Below, piece after piece: positions 42,818 through 52,085 of a stretch of 64,000 bases of DNA. Each line of letters begins with the position of its first letter. Positions within the stretch are counted from its first letter, which is position 1. The notes beneath the pieces are model-generated. The model was not told where the DNA came from. It saw nothing but the letters and a program-made list of their open reading frames with translations, and did no database searches. Position numbers and translations under genes: made by a program. Source of the DNA: Peribacillus sp044761985 (lineage in GTDB: Bacteria > Bacillota > Bacilli > Bacillales > DSM-1321); NCBI RefSeq assembly GCF_044761985.1, contig NZ_JBIWDK010000001.1, forward strand, positions 310,001 through 374,000, read 5' to 3'.

Positions 42818-44128
42818 ATGCCAAAACCGGTAATTGCGATAGTTGGTCGGCCAAACGTTGGTAAATCAACAATCTTTAATAGAATAGTGGGAGAACGTGT
42901 TTCAATCGTTGAGGACGTTCCAGGAGTAACAAGAGACAGGATTTATAGTTCAGGTGAATGGTTAACTCATGACTTTAATATCATTGATACAGGTGGAATC
43001 GACATCGGTGATGAGCCATTCCTGGAACAAATTCGTTCGCAGGCTGAAATCGCCATTGATGAAGCAGATGTTATCATCTTCATGACGAATGGACGTGAAG
43101 GTGTAACTCCAGCAGATGAAGAGGTTGCTAAAATCCTCTATAGATCGAAAAAGCCAGTCGTTCTTGCTGTCAATAAAGTGGACAACCCAGAAATGAGAGA
43201 TCAAATTTATGATTTCTATGCTCTAGGTTTTGGCGATCCATTCCCAATTTCAGGTTCACATGGACTGGGGCTTGGTGATCTGTTGGATGAAGCCGCTAAA
43301 CATTTCCCTAAATACGGTGGCCAGGATTATGCTGACGACGTAATCAAATTCAGTCTGATCGGACGCCCAAATGTCGGTAAATCATCCCTAGTGAATGCTT
43401 TATTGGGGGAAGAACGTGTTATCGTAAGTGATATCGAAGGTACGACACGTGATGCAATTGATTCACCGTACAAATTCAATGGCAAAGAGTATGTCATCAT
43501 TGATACGGCAGGTATGAGGAAAAAAGGGAAAGTGTATGAAAGCACAGAGAAATATAGTGTTCTTCGTGCTTTAAGAGCAATTGAACGCTCTGATGTTGTT
43601 CTTGTCGTTCTGAATGCGGAGGAAGGCATCCGCGAACAGGACAAGAAAATTGCTGGATATGCTGATGAAGCGGGTAGAGCGGTTATCATCGTGGTCAATA
43701 AATGGGATGCCATCGAGAAAGACGAAAAGACGATGAAGGAATTTGAAGAAAAAATCCGGGATAATTTCCAATTCCTTGATTACGCTCCGATTATTTATCT
43801 ATCTGCCCTAACTAAGAAACGCACGCATACATTGTTGCCGGTCATTGATCGAGCTAGCGAAAACCATGCTATACGCGTTCAAACAAATATCCTGAATGAA
43901 GTGGTTATGGATGCAGTGGCCATGAATCCAACACCTACACATAATGGTAACCGTTTGAAAATTTACTATGCGACACAAGTGGCAATCAAGCCGCCTACTT
44001 TCGTTGTATTCGTTAATGATCCAGAGTTAATGCATTTCTCATATGAGAGATTTTTAGAAAATCGTATTCGGGATGCCTTTGGATTCGAAGGAACGCCGAT
44101 ACGGATTTTTGGACGCCAAAGAAAATAG
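42818..44128 (+). CDS. der: Ribosome biogenesis GTPase Der (EngA)
   Basis: Der is an essential double GTPase for 50S subunit assembly. The 436-aa protein has two complete G domains: GRPNVGKST, DTGGID and NKVDN in the first, and GRPNVGKSS, DTAGMRKKGK and NKWD in the second. A C-terminal KH-like domain follows (from about 352). ATG 42818 follows AAAGGGTGA. gpsA follows by 16 bases, so the two form an operon. Confidence 0.97.
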   Translation: MPKPVIAIVGRPNVGKSTIFNRIVGERVSIVEDVPGVTRDRIYSSGEWLTHDFNIIDTGGIDIGDEPFLEQIRSQAEIAIDEADVIIFMTNGREGVTPADEEVAKILYRSKKPVVLAVNKVDNPEMRDQIYDFYALGFGDPFPISGSHGLGLGDLLDEAAKHFPKYGGQDYADDVIKFSLIGRPNVGKSSLVNALLGEERVIVSDIEGTTRDAIDSPYKFNGKEYVIIDTAGMRKKGKVYESTEKYSVLRALRAIERSDVVLVVLNAEEGIREQDKKIAGYADEAGRAVIIVVNKWDAIEKDEKTMKEFEEKIRDNFQFLDYAPIIYLSALTKKRTHTLLPVIDRASENHAIRVQTNILNEVVMDAVAMNPTPTHNGNRLKIYYATQVAIKPPTFVVFVNDPELMHFSYERFLENRIRDAFGFEGTPIRIFGRQRK

Positions 44129-44144
44129 AAAGGCGGTATGTACA

Positions 44145-45197
44145 ATGGTGAATGAAAAAGAAAGCATCGCTGTTATTGGTGCCGGTAGCTGGGGAACCGC
44201 TCTAGCCATGGTGTTAGCCGATAACCAGCATGAAGTGAGATTATGGGGACATAACCCGAAGCAGATTGATGAAATAAATGTAGAACATACCAATAATAAA
44301 TATTTGCCAGGCATTGAGCTGCCATTGGGGATTAAGGGCTATTCCTCCATGGAGAAGGCTTTAAGTGGCATTGAAATCGTTATTTTGGCTGTTCCGACTA
44401 AAGCCTATCGTGAAGTGCTTGGGCAAATTGAAGCGGTTCACGATATTCCGTTAACGATTGTACATGTGAGTAAAGGTATCGAGCCAGATTCTCTACTTCG
44501 TATTTCCGAGATGATTGAAGAAGTCTCTTCGCCGGAATGGCTTAAAGATATAGTGGTCCTTTCTGGGCCAAGCCATGCTGAAGAGGTAAGTAAGCGCCAT
44601 CCAACAACGGTTGCCGTATCATCTAAAAATATGAAAGCCGCAGAAAAGGTTCAAGACCTTTTTATCAATCATTCTTTCCGTGTCTATACGAACCCGGATT
44701 TGGTTGGTGTTGAAATCGGAGGAGCCTTGAAGAACATCATAGCTTTGGCTGCCGGAATAACGGATGGTTTGGGTTATGGGGATAATGCAAAGGCTGCCTT
44801 GATTACGCGTGGACTGGCGGAAATTTCTCGACTAGGAGTTGCAATGGGTGCCAATCCCCTTACATTTTCAGGTTTAGCTGGCATCGGCGATTTGATTGTG
44901 ACATGTACAAGCGTGCACTCTCGGAACTGGAGAGCCGGAAATTTGCTTGGTAAAGGGCAAAACCTAGAAGAAGTATTAGAAAATATGGGTATGGTCGTTG
45001 AAGGTGTCAGAACGACTAAAGCAGCCTATCAGCTAGCTCATAAGTATGATGTGAACATGCCAATCACTGAAGCCCTATATCGTGTGTTATTTAATGGGGA
45101 AGAAGTGAAGAAGGCTGTTGATCTCTTGATGAACCGTTCAAAAACCAATGAAATGGAAGAACTTTTTAACATATTGGATAATAGACAGGAAAAATAA
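44145..45197 (+). CDS. gpsA: Glycerol-3-phosphate dehydrogenase [NAD(P)+]
   Basis: GpsA reduces dihydroxyacetone phosphate to glycerol-3-phosphate, the backbone for phospholipids. The 350-aa enzyme has the nucleotide motif VIGAGSWGTALA, the catalytic lysine region GGALKNIIALAAGI, and GLAGIGDLIVTC near the C-terminus. ATG 44145, after AAAGGCGGTATG, is the real start; the reading frame is open further upstream over the end of der. A terminator lies 135 bases after its stop. Confidence 0.96.
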   Translation: MVNEKESIAVIGAGSWGTALAMVLADNQHEVRLWGHNPKQIDEINVEHTNNKYLPGIELPLGIKGYSSMEKALSGIEIVILAVPTKAYREVLGQIEAVHDIPLTIVHVSKGIEPDSLLRISEMIEEVSSPEWLKDIVVLSGPSHAEEVSKRHPTTVAVSSKNMKAAEKVQDLFINHSFRVYTNPDLVGVEIGGALKNIIALAAGITDGLGYGDNAKAALITRGLAEISRLGVAMGANPLTFSGLAGIGDLIVTCTSVHSRNWRAGNLLGKGQNLEEVLENMGMVVEGVRTTKAAYQLAHKYDVNMPITEALYRVLFNGEEVKKAVDLLMNRSKTNEMEELFNILDNRQEK

Positions 45198-45740
45198 TTC
45201 CATGGACTGTAAATCTGTTAAAAGAATTTCATTAAAATGGGCATTTGAGGATGCGAGTTACAAGGTATCAGCATACAATGCAACGAAAGTAAACTAGTAA
45301 TTTGACCTCGGCACGGGGGATTTAGTCAAATGGCAGAAGATATCTTATTATCTTCTGCTTTTTTTTATGGAGAAATATCCTTCATATGTTCAAGTTTTTC
45401 CCCTGTCAGCAGTAAATGTTAACCAAGGGAACTCATCATCACTCGAATCGTGACTCCACAAGAGGGTTTTGGACGTGTGGAAGTGTGGGCTATGAAACAA
45501 TTCAAAACCATGTGTTGGCCTCTTTTCGGCTAAGTGAATGACTATAGCATCCTTCATGAAAAAAGTTGTTGCTGGGCTGTTATTTTGTCAAACTGGTTAT
45601 TCTTTTCTTAACTTTTTAAACATTATTTTTAAACGAAAAAGCTAATTGAGCAATAATTTAAACAGTTTGGACAACGATTTAATACCTTTAACGTAATTTG
45701 GTATGTTATAATAATTTCTGGAAAAAGGAGTGAAGATGAT
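45198..45740. other. 543-bp intergenic region between gpsA and yphE
   Basis: It contains the gpsA terminator (45333-45366), then AT-rich DNA and an extended -10 promoter TGTTATAAT (45704-45712) for yphE. A possible 31-aa gene (ATG 45202 to TAG 45297, product starting MDCKSVKRISLKWAF) precedes the terminator but has only a weak ribosome-binding site. No other gene is visible. Confidence 0.6.
45333..45366 (+). terminator. Terminator after gpsA
   Basis: GCAGAAGATA (45333-45342) and TATCTTCTGC (45349-45358) are perfectly paired, followed by eight T residues. Confidence 0.9.
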
Positions 45741-45938
45741 ATGACACCAGCTCTGCAAAAAATGTGGATATCCTTTATAGCGATGGGCTTTATGGTTATC
45801 TCTATCCTACTTATTTATGGAAGTCGTTATAAACTAAAAGGAATCTGGAAAGGCTTAACAGCAATTATTGCATACATACTTATGCTTCTAGCCGGCTTGA
45901 TCATCCTTATCGTTGTTCTGAGCGGCCCAACCACTTAA
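45741..45938 (+). CDS. yphE: DUF2768 small membrane protein YphE
   Basis: A 65-aa protein with two membrane helices (about 8-27 and 39-60) and no polar motif. Its size, start (TPALQKMWISFIAMGFM) and position between gpsA and yphF match YphE. Function unknown, probably expressed during sporulation like its neighbours (inference). ATG 45741 follows AAAGGAGTGAAG. yphF follows by 13 bases. Confidence 0.8.
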   Translation: MTPALQKMWISFIAMGFMVISILLIYGSRYKLKGIWKGLTAIIAYILMLLAGLIILIVVLSGPTT

Positions 45939-45951
45939 TAGGTGAGGAGAT

Positions 45952-46677
45952 ATGATGAGAAATTCTTTCAAAATATTATGTTTATTATGCATCTCTGGAT
46001 TATTGACAGGCTGTTTGTATCCTCAGAAGCAAAAAGTTCAAAATCAATTACCATATAAAGAACAAATTCAATCTGTTCAAAGCGCTGTTGATCAATTTAA
46101 GGAAGACGAAGGCGGGATTCTTCCCATTGTGACGAAAGAAGCGGACACTCCGATTTATCAAAAGTATGTAATCAAGTTCACGAAAATCTCACCAAGGTAT
46201 ATGGCGGAACCGCCTGATAATGCTTATGAATCGGGAGGGGTTTTTCAATATGTCTTAGTGAACGTAGAGAACGATCCGACGGTGAAACTTTTGGATGTCC
46301 GGATGGCCCAGAAAATTCAAGATATTTCTTTACGGTTGCAGGCATATCAGCAAAGTAACGGGTATCCCCCTTATAAAGAGAGGATATCGGAAAATGTCTT
46401 TACGCTTGATTATAAAAAGATGGGTCTAAAGGAAGCACCAACTGTTACGAGCCCCTACTCACAAAAGGACCTTTATTTAGTGGTGGATGGGGATGGAAAT
46501 CTTTATGTTGATTACACACCGGATTTATATGATGTACTGCAGCAGCATGATGGAAAAATCAAGACGGGAGAAGATATTCGGGAACTTCTTGTGGATAGTT
46601 CGGAATTCGTTCCAGCTTATTCACTGCCATATACCATCGATGAAAAAAGTAAAAGCCCAATATTTCTCACAAAATAG
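45952..46677 (+). CDS. yphF: Lipoprotein YphF
   Basis: A 241-aa secreted protein with a lipoprotein signal peptide: basic start, hydrophobic core and lipobox LTGC, with C21 as the lipidated residue. The mature part has no domain that I recognise. It contains tyrosine- and proline-rich patches (YPPYKERI, PAYSLPYTID). Position matches YphF of B. subtilis, in the sigma-dependent spore region before spoIVA. ATG 45952 (or the adjacent ATG 45955) follows GGTGAGGAG. A terminator follows. Confidence 0.8.
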   Translation: MMRNSFKILCLLCISGLLTGCLYPQKQKVQNQLPYKEQIQSVQSAVDQFKEDEGGILPIVTKEADTPIYQKYVIKFTKISPRYMAEPPDNAYESGGVFQYVLVNVENDPTVKLLDVRMAQKIQDISLRLQAYQQSNGYPPYKERISENVFTLDYKKMGLKEAPTVTSPYSQKDLYLVVDGDGNLYVDYTPDLYDVLQQHDGKIKTGEDIRELLVDSSEFVPAYSLPYTIDEKSKSPIFLTK

Positions 46678-46679
46678 TC

Positions 46680-46726
46680 ATAACCCTTCTTCTACAAAAT
46701 ATATTGTAGGGGAAGGGTTATTTCTT
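46680..46726 (+). terminator. Terminator after yphF
   Basis: Outer arms ATAACCCTTC (46680-46689) and GAAGGGTTAT (46712-46721) and inner CTACAA/TTGTAG, followed by TTTCTTT. Confidence 0.82.
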
Positions 46727-46808
46727 TATCTTCATTTTATCTTACTTTTAAAATAAAAACCCTTATATAAAATCTGTTGGTGGAGGAGTATGGGTACGGG
46801 AATAATCG

Positions 46809-46838
46809 GAATAAATTTTTCGGACAACATCATAGACA
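46809..46838 (+). promoter_or_regulatory. Candidate sigma-E promoter of spoIVA
   Basis: GAATAAA (46809-46815) and CATAGACA (46831-46838), 15 bp apart, resemble a sigma-E promoter. spoIVA is a mother-cell sigma-E gene in B. subtilis. An overlapping CATATAGT (46837-46844) could be the -10 instead. Confidence 0.4.
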
Positions 46839-46905
46839 TATAGTGTCCTAAACATGAGTAAATGGATAATCGTGATCCCAAAACGCTAATTCGGGAGGGG
46901 ATACC

Positions 46906-48384
46906 TTGGAAAAGGTAGATATTTTTAAAGATATTGCTGAAAGAACCGGTGGAGACATATATTTAGGTGTAGTTGGAGCTGTCAGGACAGGGAAATCCAC
47001 ATTTATAAAAAAATTCATGGAGCTTGTTGTCATTCCGAATATACCGTCAGAAGCAGACCGAGCAAGAGCTCAAGATGAACTGCCGCAAAGTGCAGCGGGA
47101 AGAACAATCATGACGACTGAACCTAAGTTCGTGCCTAACCAGGCAGCCTCCATTCAGGTAGCGGAAGGTCTAGAAGTGAATATTCGATTAGTCGATTGTG
47201 TAGGGTATACAATACCTGGGGCCAAAGGGTATGAAGATGAAAATGGGCCCCGTATGATTCATACTCCATGGTACGAAGAACCGATCCCTTTCAATGAAGC
47301 AGCAGAAATTGGTACACGGAAGGTAATCCAGGATCACTCAACTTTAGGGATTGTGGTTACAACAGACGGGACAATTGGTGAAATTCCCCGCAGTGATTAT
47401 TTAGAGGCCGAGGAAAGGGTCATCGAAGAATTGAAAGAGGTTGGAAAGCCGTTTATTATAGTCATTAATTCCGTGCAACCCCATCATCCAAATACGGTGG
47501 CACTGAGGGATTCTTTACAGGAAAAGTACGATATCCCTGTATTGGCGATGAGTGTGGAAGGGATGCGCGAATCGGATGTATACAGTGTGCTTCGTGAAGC
47601 TCTCTATGAGTTTCCGGTTCTTGAAGTCAACGTCAACCTTCCGAGTTGGGTAATGGTCCTCCGAGAAGACCATTGGTTAAGGGAAAGCTATCAGGAAGCG
47701 GTCAAAGAGACTGTAAAAGACATCAAACGTCTAAGGGATGTTGACCGGGTAGTCGGGCATTTTAATGAGTTTGAATTTATTGACCATGCTGCACTCGCGG
47801 GGATAGAAATGGGGCAGGGTGTGGCTGAAATCGACTTATATGCCCCAGATGAACTCTACGACGATATCCTGAAGGAAATTGTCGGTGTCGAGATACGTGG
47901 CAAGGATCACCTCCTATCCCTTATGCAGGACTTTGCATATGCCAAGGCCGAATATGATCAAGTAGCAGATGCTTTAAGGATGGTTAAGCAAACCGGATAT
48001 GGTGTAGCGGCTCCATCTTTGAACGATATGAGCTTGGATGAGCCGGAAATCATTCGTCAGGGAGCCAGGTTCGGGGTCAGGTTAAAGGCGGTTGCCCCAT
48101 CTATTCATATGATAAAGGTAGATGTCGAATCAGAGTTTTCACCGATCATTGGTACGGAGAAGCAGAGTGAAGAATTAGTCAGGTATTTAATGCAGGATTT
48201 CGAAGATAATCCACTCTCCATTTGGAATTCCGATATCTTTGGCCGAAGCCTAAGCTCATATGTTAGAGAAGGAATTCAGGTGAAACTAGCCATGATGCCA
48301 GATAATGCTCGGTATAAGTTGAAGGAGACGCTTGAAAGAATCATCAATGAAGGTAGTGGTGGTTTAATAGCGATCATTTTATAA
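46906..48384 (+). CDS. spoIVA: Spore coat basement-layer ATPase SpoIVA
   Basis: SpoIVA polymerises with ATP on the outer forespore membrane to form the base of the coat and to link coat and cortex assembly. The 492-aa protein is full length, with Walker A GVVGAVRTGKST (about 21-32), a Walker-B-like VDCVGY, and NSVQPHHP downstream. The very conserved C-terminus ends GSGGLIAIIL. TTG 46906 follows GGGAGGGG by five bases. It is a monocistronic unit between terminators; yphG, found nearby in B. subtilis, is not here. Confidence 0.96.
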   Translation: MEKVDIFKDIAERTGGDIYLGVVGAVRTGKSTFIKKFMELVVIPNIPSEADRARAQDELPQSAAGRTIMTTEPKFVPNQAASIQVAEGLEVNIRLVDCVGYTIPGAKGYEDENGPRMIHTPWYEEPIPFNEAAEIGTRKVIQDHSTLGIVVTTDGTIGEIPRSDYLEAEERVIEELKEVGKPFIIVINSVQPHHPNTVALRDSLQEKYDIPVLAMSVEGMRESDVYSVLREALYEFPVLEVNVNLPSWVMVLREDHWLRESYQEAVKETVKDIKRLRDVDRVVGHFNEFEFIDHAALAGIEMGQGVAEIDLYAPDELYDDILKEIVGVEIRGKDHLLSLMQDFAYAKAEYDQVADALRMVKQTGYGVAAPSLNDMSLDEPEIIRQGARFGVRLKAVAPSIHMIKVDVESEFSPIIGTEKQSEELVRYLMQDFEDNPLSIWNSDIFGRSLSSYVREGIQVKLAMMPDNARYKLKETLERIINEGSGGLIAIIL

Positions 48385-48401
48385 GGAACCATATTAAATG
48401 G

Positions 48402-48430
48402 GACCAATTCCGTTCGTGGGATTGGTCTTT
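48402..48430 (+). terminator. Terminator after spoIVA
   Basis: GACCAAT (48402-48408) and ATTGGTC (48421-48427) with T tract TTTTT. Confidence 0.82.
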
Positions 48431-48655
48431 TTATTGTTAGGATTACATCAGTCCTTATAAGGGTAAAAAGAATCTGACCGATACGATTTTTTAGTAAGTT
48501 TTTAATGGAATCTCTAAAAACCCTAGTGTTATGGGATTTTCAGTGGGATTAGGAGTTTACTTTCTATAAAAAAGGGAAATGATGATTAGCGGGAGACAAA
48601 ATTTATAAATTATACAATTTTTTATGAAAAGATTCCCATTATTTTTTGAATTCCC

Positions 48656-48683
48656 TTGCTAAGCGAATAGGATTTGTGATAAT
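48656..48683 (+). promoter_or_regulatory. Promoter of hbs
   Basis: TTGCTA (48656-48661) and extended -10 TGTGATAAT (48675-48683) spaced by 16 bp. It lies 200 bp before the hbs start, so there is a long leader. The rest of 48431-48882 is AT-rich and shows no gene. Confidence 0.6.
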
Positions 48684-48882
48684 CTACATACAGAAAACGC
48701 GTTATAACAGCGGTTTCAACCTATTTTTAACTTAGCTGATGTGTCCTTTTGGAAAATTATTCAAGATAGGTTACACATGGTTAGCAGTAGGAAAAGTTCC
48801 CATTGAATTAAATATCAAATCACTATTATCGTGTTGTAATAATGATTTTTTATAAAGATCCTTTTGGGAGGAGGTGAATGGC

Positions 48883-49155
48883 ATGAACAAAACAGAATTA
48901 ATTAATGAAGTTGTTACAGCAACTGAAATTTCTAAGAAAGACGCTACAAAAGCTGTTGATGCTGTTTTTGATACAATCTTAGAAGCTCTAAAATCTGGAG
49001 ATAAAGTACAATTGATCGGTTTTGGTAACTTTGAAGTTCGTGAACGTGCGGCTCGTAAAGGTCGTAACCCACAAACTGGTGACGAAATCGAAATTGCAGC
49101 TAGCAAAGTGCCAGCTTTCAAACCTGGTAAAGCACTGAAAGATGCAGTGAAGTAA
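48883..49155 (+). CDS. hbs: DNA-binding protein HU (HBsu)
   Basis: HBsu is the major nucleoid-associated protein; its dimer bends DNA. The 90-aa product is almost identical to B. subtilis HBsu in the regions I remember, including LIGFGNFEVRERAARKGRNP, the DNA-gripping beta-arm with its proline, and VPAFKPGKALKDAV. ATG 48883 follows GGGAGGAGG; an in-frame GTG at 48874 lies inside that ribosome-binding site. Codon use is that of a highly expressed gene. A strong terminator follows. Confidence 0.97.
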   Translation: MNKTELINEVVTATEISKKDATKAVDAVFDTILEALKSGDKVQLIGFGNFEVRERAARKGRNPQTGDEIEIAASKVPAFKPGKALKDAVK

Positions 49156-49192
49156 TTTTACCATTACATACGGGTGCTTAACCGACAAAAAG

Positions 49193-49219
49193 GGCCGCGT
49201 GCATACGCGGTCTTTTTTT
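49193..49219 (+). terminator. Terminator after hbs
   Basis: GGCCGCGT (49193-49200) and ACGCGGTC (49205-49212), loop GCAT, then seven T residues. Confidence 0.9.
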
Positions 49220-49440
49220 GCTTCTTAATTTCTATCTATGCTATTATAAAAGGCAGTGAATACTGAAGAAAAGATAATATAATAATAAGTATCAATGAAT
49301 GCAATGAATGGTACATGAATTATTTATTGATCTTTATACTGGTTAAAAGTCCTTTTGATGAAAGAACATTAAATGCCAGGCGTTTTGTCTTGTGTTTTTT
49401 TCTAATACATATTAGTTCAATTTAAATAGGGGGTAAGGGA

Positions 49441-50007
49441 ATGGCAAATGTCGACCATGCAAAAATAGAAGAAGCGGTGAAGATGCTTCTTGAGGCAGTT
49501 GGGGAAGATCCTGGGAGAGAAGGGTTACTAGATACTCCAGCGCGCGTGGCTAGAATGTATGAAGAAATATTTTCAGGGCTGAATCAGGATCCAAAAGAAT
49601 ATTTCGATACGGTTTTTGGTGAAGATCATGAAGAGCTTGTTCTTGTGAAGGATATTCCTTTTTACTCGGTTTGTGAGCATCATTTAGTGCCTTTTTACGG
49701 GAAAGCCCATGTCGCTTACATCCCTAAAAACGGAAAAGTGACAGGCTTGAGTAAGTTAGCCAGAGCTGTCGAGGCGGTTTCAAAACGACCACAATTGCAA
49801 GAACGCATAACATCGACCGTCGCAAATGCGATTATGGAGAAGCTGGAGCCACATGGTGTGATGGTTGTAGTAGAGGCTGAACATATGTGTATGACCATGC
49901 GGGGCGTGAAAAAACCAGGGTCTAAAACAGTGACCTCAGCGGTGAGAGGGTCTTTTGCAAAGGACCATCGTACTCGGGCCGAAGTATTGGCATTCATTAA
50001 AGACTAA
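49441..50007 (+). CDS. folE: GTP cyclohydrolase I
   Basis: FolE (MtrA) opens GTP to dihydroneopterin triphosphate, the first step of folate synthesis. The 188-aa enzyme has the zinc and catalytic loop YSVCEHHLVPFYGKAHVAYIP, the TGLSKLARAVEA motif and the second zinc cysteine in EAEHMCMTMRGVKKPGS. ATG 49441 follows GGGGGTAAGGGA. mtrB follows 21 bases downstream, as in the B. subtilis mtrAB operon. Confidence 0.97.
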   Translation: MANVDHAKIEEAVKMLLEAVGEDPGREGLLDTPARVARMYEEIFSGLNQDPKEYFDTVFGEDHEELVLVKDIPFYSVCEHHLVPFYGKAHVAYIPKNGKVTGLSKLARAVEAVSKRPQLQERITSTVANAIMEKLEPHGVMVVVEAEHMCMTMRGVKKPGSKTVTSAVRGSFAKDHRTRAEVLAFIKD

Positions 50008-50028
50008 GGATATAGGGGGAGAATAGAA

Positions 50029-50274
50029 ATGGACGAAAAATTCTCAAGTGATTTTGTAGTCATTAAAGCCATTGAAGATAGCGTAAACGTGATTGGGTTG
50101 ACAAGAGGGACCGATACCAAGTTTCATCATTCTGAGAAGCTTGACTCAGGGGAAGTGATGATAGCTCAATTCACGGAGCATACATCGGCCATAAAAATAA
50201 GAGGACATGCAAAGATTTACACTCCCTACGGTGAAATGGAAAGTGAGTCAAAAAAGAATCCAACCGTGAAGTAA
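50029..50274 (+). CDS. mtrB: Tryptophan RNA-binding attenuation protein TRAP
   Basis: TRAP forms an 11-subunit ring that, when loaded with tryptophan, wraps GAG/UAG repeats in trp leaders and terminates transcription or blocks translation. The 81-aa protein keeps RNA-binding residues K37, K56 and R58 (HSEKLD and SAIKIRG) and the tryptophan pocket (GLTRGTDTKFHH, AQFTEHTS). Its target trpEDCFBA operon, in B. subtilis located in the aromatic supraoperon, is not in this window. The anti-TRAP gene was also not seen. Confidence 0.97.
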   Translation: MDEKFSSDFVVIKAIEDSVNVIGLTRGTDTKFHHSEKLDSGEVMIAQFTEHTSAIKIRGHAKIYTPYGEMESESKKNPTVK

Positions 50275-50428
50275 ATGATTCTCACCTAAAAGGTTATTCC
50301 TCACCTATTTCACACATTTATTTAAGAAAACTTCTGCATCCAGTTGGTTAGAAAGAATAAAAGATATTCCTTCCCATTCAGGGATGTATCATTTTATAAA
50401 CGTTGTTCATTTCAACTGATTGTTTTTA

Positions 50429-50437
50429 TGGTATAAT
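50429..50437 (+). promoter_or_regulatory. Extended -10 promoter of hepS
   Basis: TGGTATAAT matches the extended -10 consensus exactly. No good -35 is present (closest TTCAAC at 50411). It lies 76 bp before hepS. Confidence 0.55.
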
Positions 50438-50512
50438 AATGTGTATTTTACACAGATAAGAAACGAATATGTATGAAAAAATTATCTTTCGGGGATGCAA
50501 AGGTGATCTCAA

Positions 50513-51337
50513 TTGTTAAACATAACGAATGACTTAAGACAATTAAAACAAACGATAGAAACAAAGGCTCAACATCCTTATTTACTTAAATATATCCAAA
50601 AGCCATTAGTTGATGAAAATAAATTAATATTACTTTGGGGCTTGTTTAATGATCTGGACGTTTTAAACGAAGAGCGGAATCAATACATTGAATCGACCAT
50701 GCTCGTTCAAATTGCTCTTGATACCCATGAAATCGTCTCTAATTCATTCGATGGGCCGGAAACGCCTCAGGTTTTGAAAAATCGGCAATTACAAGTCCTT
50801 GCAGGTGATTACTACAGCGGCCTGTATTATCAGGGGCTAGCGAGTATCGGAAACATTGAGATGATCCGCGTACTTTCAAGTGCGATAAAGAAAATCAACG
50901 ATAATAAAATTATTCTTTATCAAAAATGCATAAGCGATCTTCCTACACTTCTAAATACTCTAAAGGCAATCGAATCCTCGCTTGTTTATAAAATGGCCGA
51001 ATATTATAAACGACCTGATTGGATGGAGATTTCGGAAGACCTGCTTCTTTTAAATCGACTGCAGACTGAAAAGACAAACTATTTGCTTACTGGCCAATCG
51101 ATTGTCTTTGATAACATGAGAAATATCATCGATGAAGGAAAGCGTAATAACGTCCATTCATCAGAAAAAGAAGAACGAGTAAAGATTGAAATAGATAGAT
51201 GTCTAAGAGATGTAAGTAAAGCTGTAGAACTTTCCTCTCGGAATGTAACAAAAAAAAATGAAGAAATCTTACAAAGAGTGAGCGAGATACTTAAGCAAAC
51301 AAAGAATCAAGCGAATTCATGTGTGAAAGAAGGTTGA
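50513..51337 (+). CDS. hepS: Heptaprenyl diphosphate synthase component I
   Basis: HepS is the small, poorly conserved subunit that together with HepT makes the C35 side chain of menaquinone-7. The 274-aa protein shows the family pattern VQIALDTHEIVSN and LQVLAGDYYSGLYYQGLA, without DDxxD motifs, since catalysis sits in HepT. The start TTG 50513 follows AAGGTGATC by about six bases. It is three bases from menG, in the order hepS-menG-hepT found in B. subtilis (gerC operon). Confidence 0.92.
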   Translation: MLNITNDLRQLKQTIETKAQHPYLLKYIQKPLVDENKLILLWGLFNDLDVLNEERNQYIESTMLVQIALDTHEIVSNSFDGPETPQVLKNRQLQVLAGDYYSGLYYQGLASIGNIEMIRVLSSAIKKINDNKIILYQKCISDLPTLLNTLKAIESSLVYKMAEYYKRPDWMEISEDLLLLNRLQTEKTNYLLTGQSIVFDNMRNIIDEGKRNNVHSSEKEERVKIEIDRCLRDVSKAVELSSRNVTKKNEEILQRVSEILKQTKNQANSCVKEG

Positions 51338-51340
51338 GCC

Positions 51341-52057
51341 ATGGAACAGTCTAAAGAGCAAAAAGTTCATCATGTTTTTGAAAAGATATACGGAAATTAT
51401 GACAAGATGAATTCCCTCATCAGCTTTAAGCAGCATCTAAAATGGCGAAAGGCGACCATGGATATCATGAAAGTCCCAAAAGGCGCCCATGCACTCGATG
51501 TATGCTGTGGAACGGCGGATTGGACCATTGCGCTCGCTAATGAAGTCGGACCGGAAGGAAAAGTAATAGGGTTGGATTTCAGTAAGAACATGCTGAAAAT
51601 TGGCGAACAAAAAGTCAAAGATCTTAAATTGGATCATGTTTCTCTTATGCATGGTAATGCAATGGAACTCCCTTTTGATGATAATAGCTTTGATTACGTA
51701 ACGATTGGCTTTGGCCTTCGGAATGTGCCAGATTACATGCAAGTCCTTAAAGAATTAAACCGAGTGGTAAAGCCTGGGGGAATGGTCGTTTGTCTCGATA
51801 CTTCGCAGCCAACGATGCTAGGTTTTAAACAGGGCTATTATTTTTATTTTCGTTTTATCATGCCGGTTTTCGGCAAGTTGTTCGCTAAAAGCTATAATGA
51901 ATATTCTTGGCTTCAGGAATCTGCACGCGATTTCCCGGGTATGAAAAAACTTGAAAGTATGTTTAAGCAGGCAGGCATGGAAAAAGTGAGTTATAAAGCG
52001 CATTTTGGTGGCGTTGCTGCAACACATTTCGGATATAAGCCTTTAAATAAAGCATAA
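51341..52057 (+). CDS. menG: Demethylmenaquinone methyltransferase
   Basis: MenG (UbiE/MenH) adds the methyl group in the last step of menaquinone synthesis using S-adenosylmethionine. The 238-aa enzyme has both signatures: YDKMNSLISFKQHLKWRK near the start and RVVKPGGMVVCLDTSQP later. Its SAM motif is LDVCCGTADWTIALA, plus FDYVTIGFGLRNV. ATG 51341 follows AGAAGGTTGAG. It lies between the two heptaprenyl synthase subunits. Confidence 0.96.
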   Translation: MEQSKEQKVHHVFEKIYGNYDKMNSLISFKQHLKWRKATMDIMKVPKGAHALDVCCGTADWTIALANEVGPEGKVIGLDFSKNMLKIGEQKVKDLKLDHVSLMHGNAMELPFDDNSFDYVTIGFGLRNVPDYMQVLKELNRVVKPGGMVVCLDTSQPTMLGFKQGYYFYFRFIMPVFGKLFAKSYNEYSWLQESARDFPGMKKLESMFKQAGMEKVSYKAHFGGVAATHFGYKPLNKA

Positions 52058-52085
52058 AAGCAATGGACAAAGCTGGGTGGAATTT

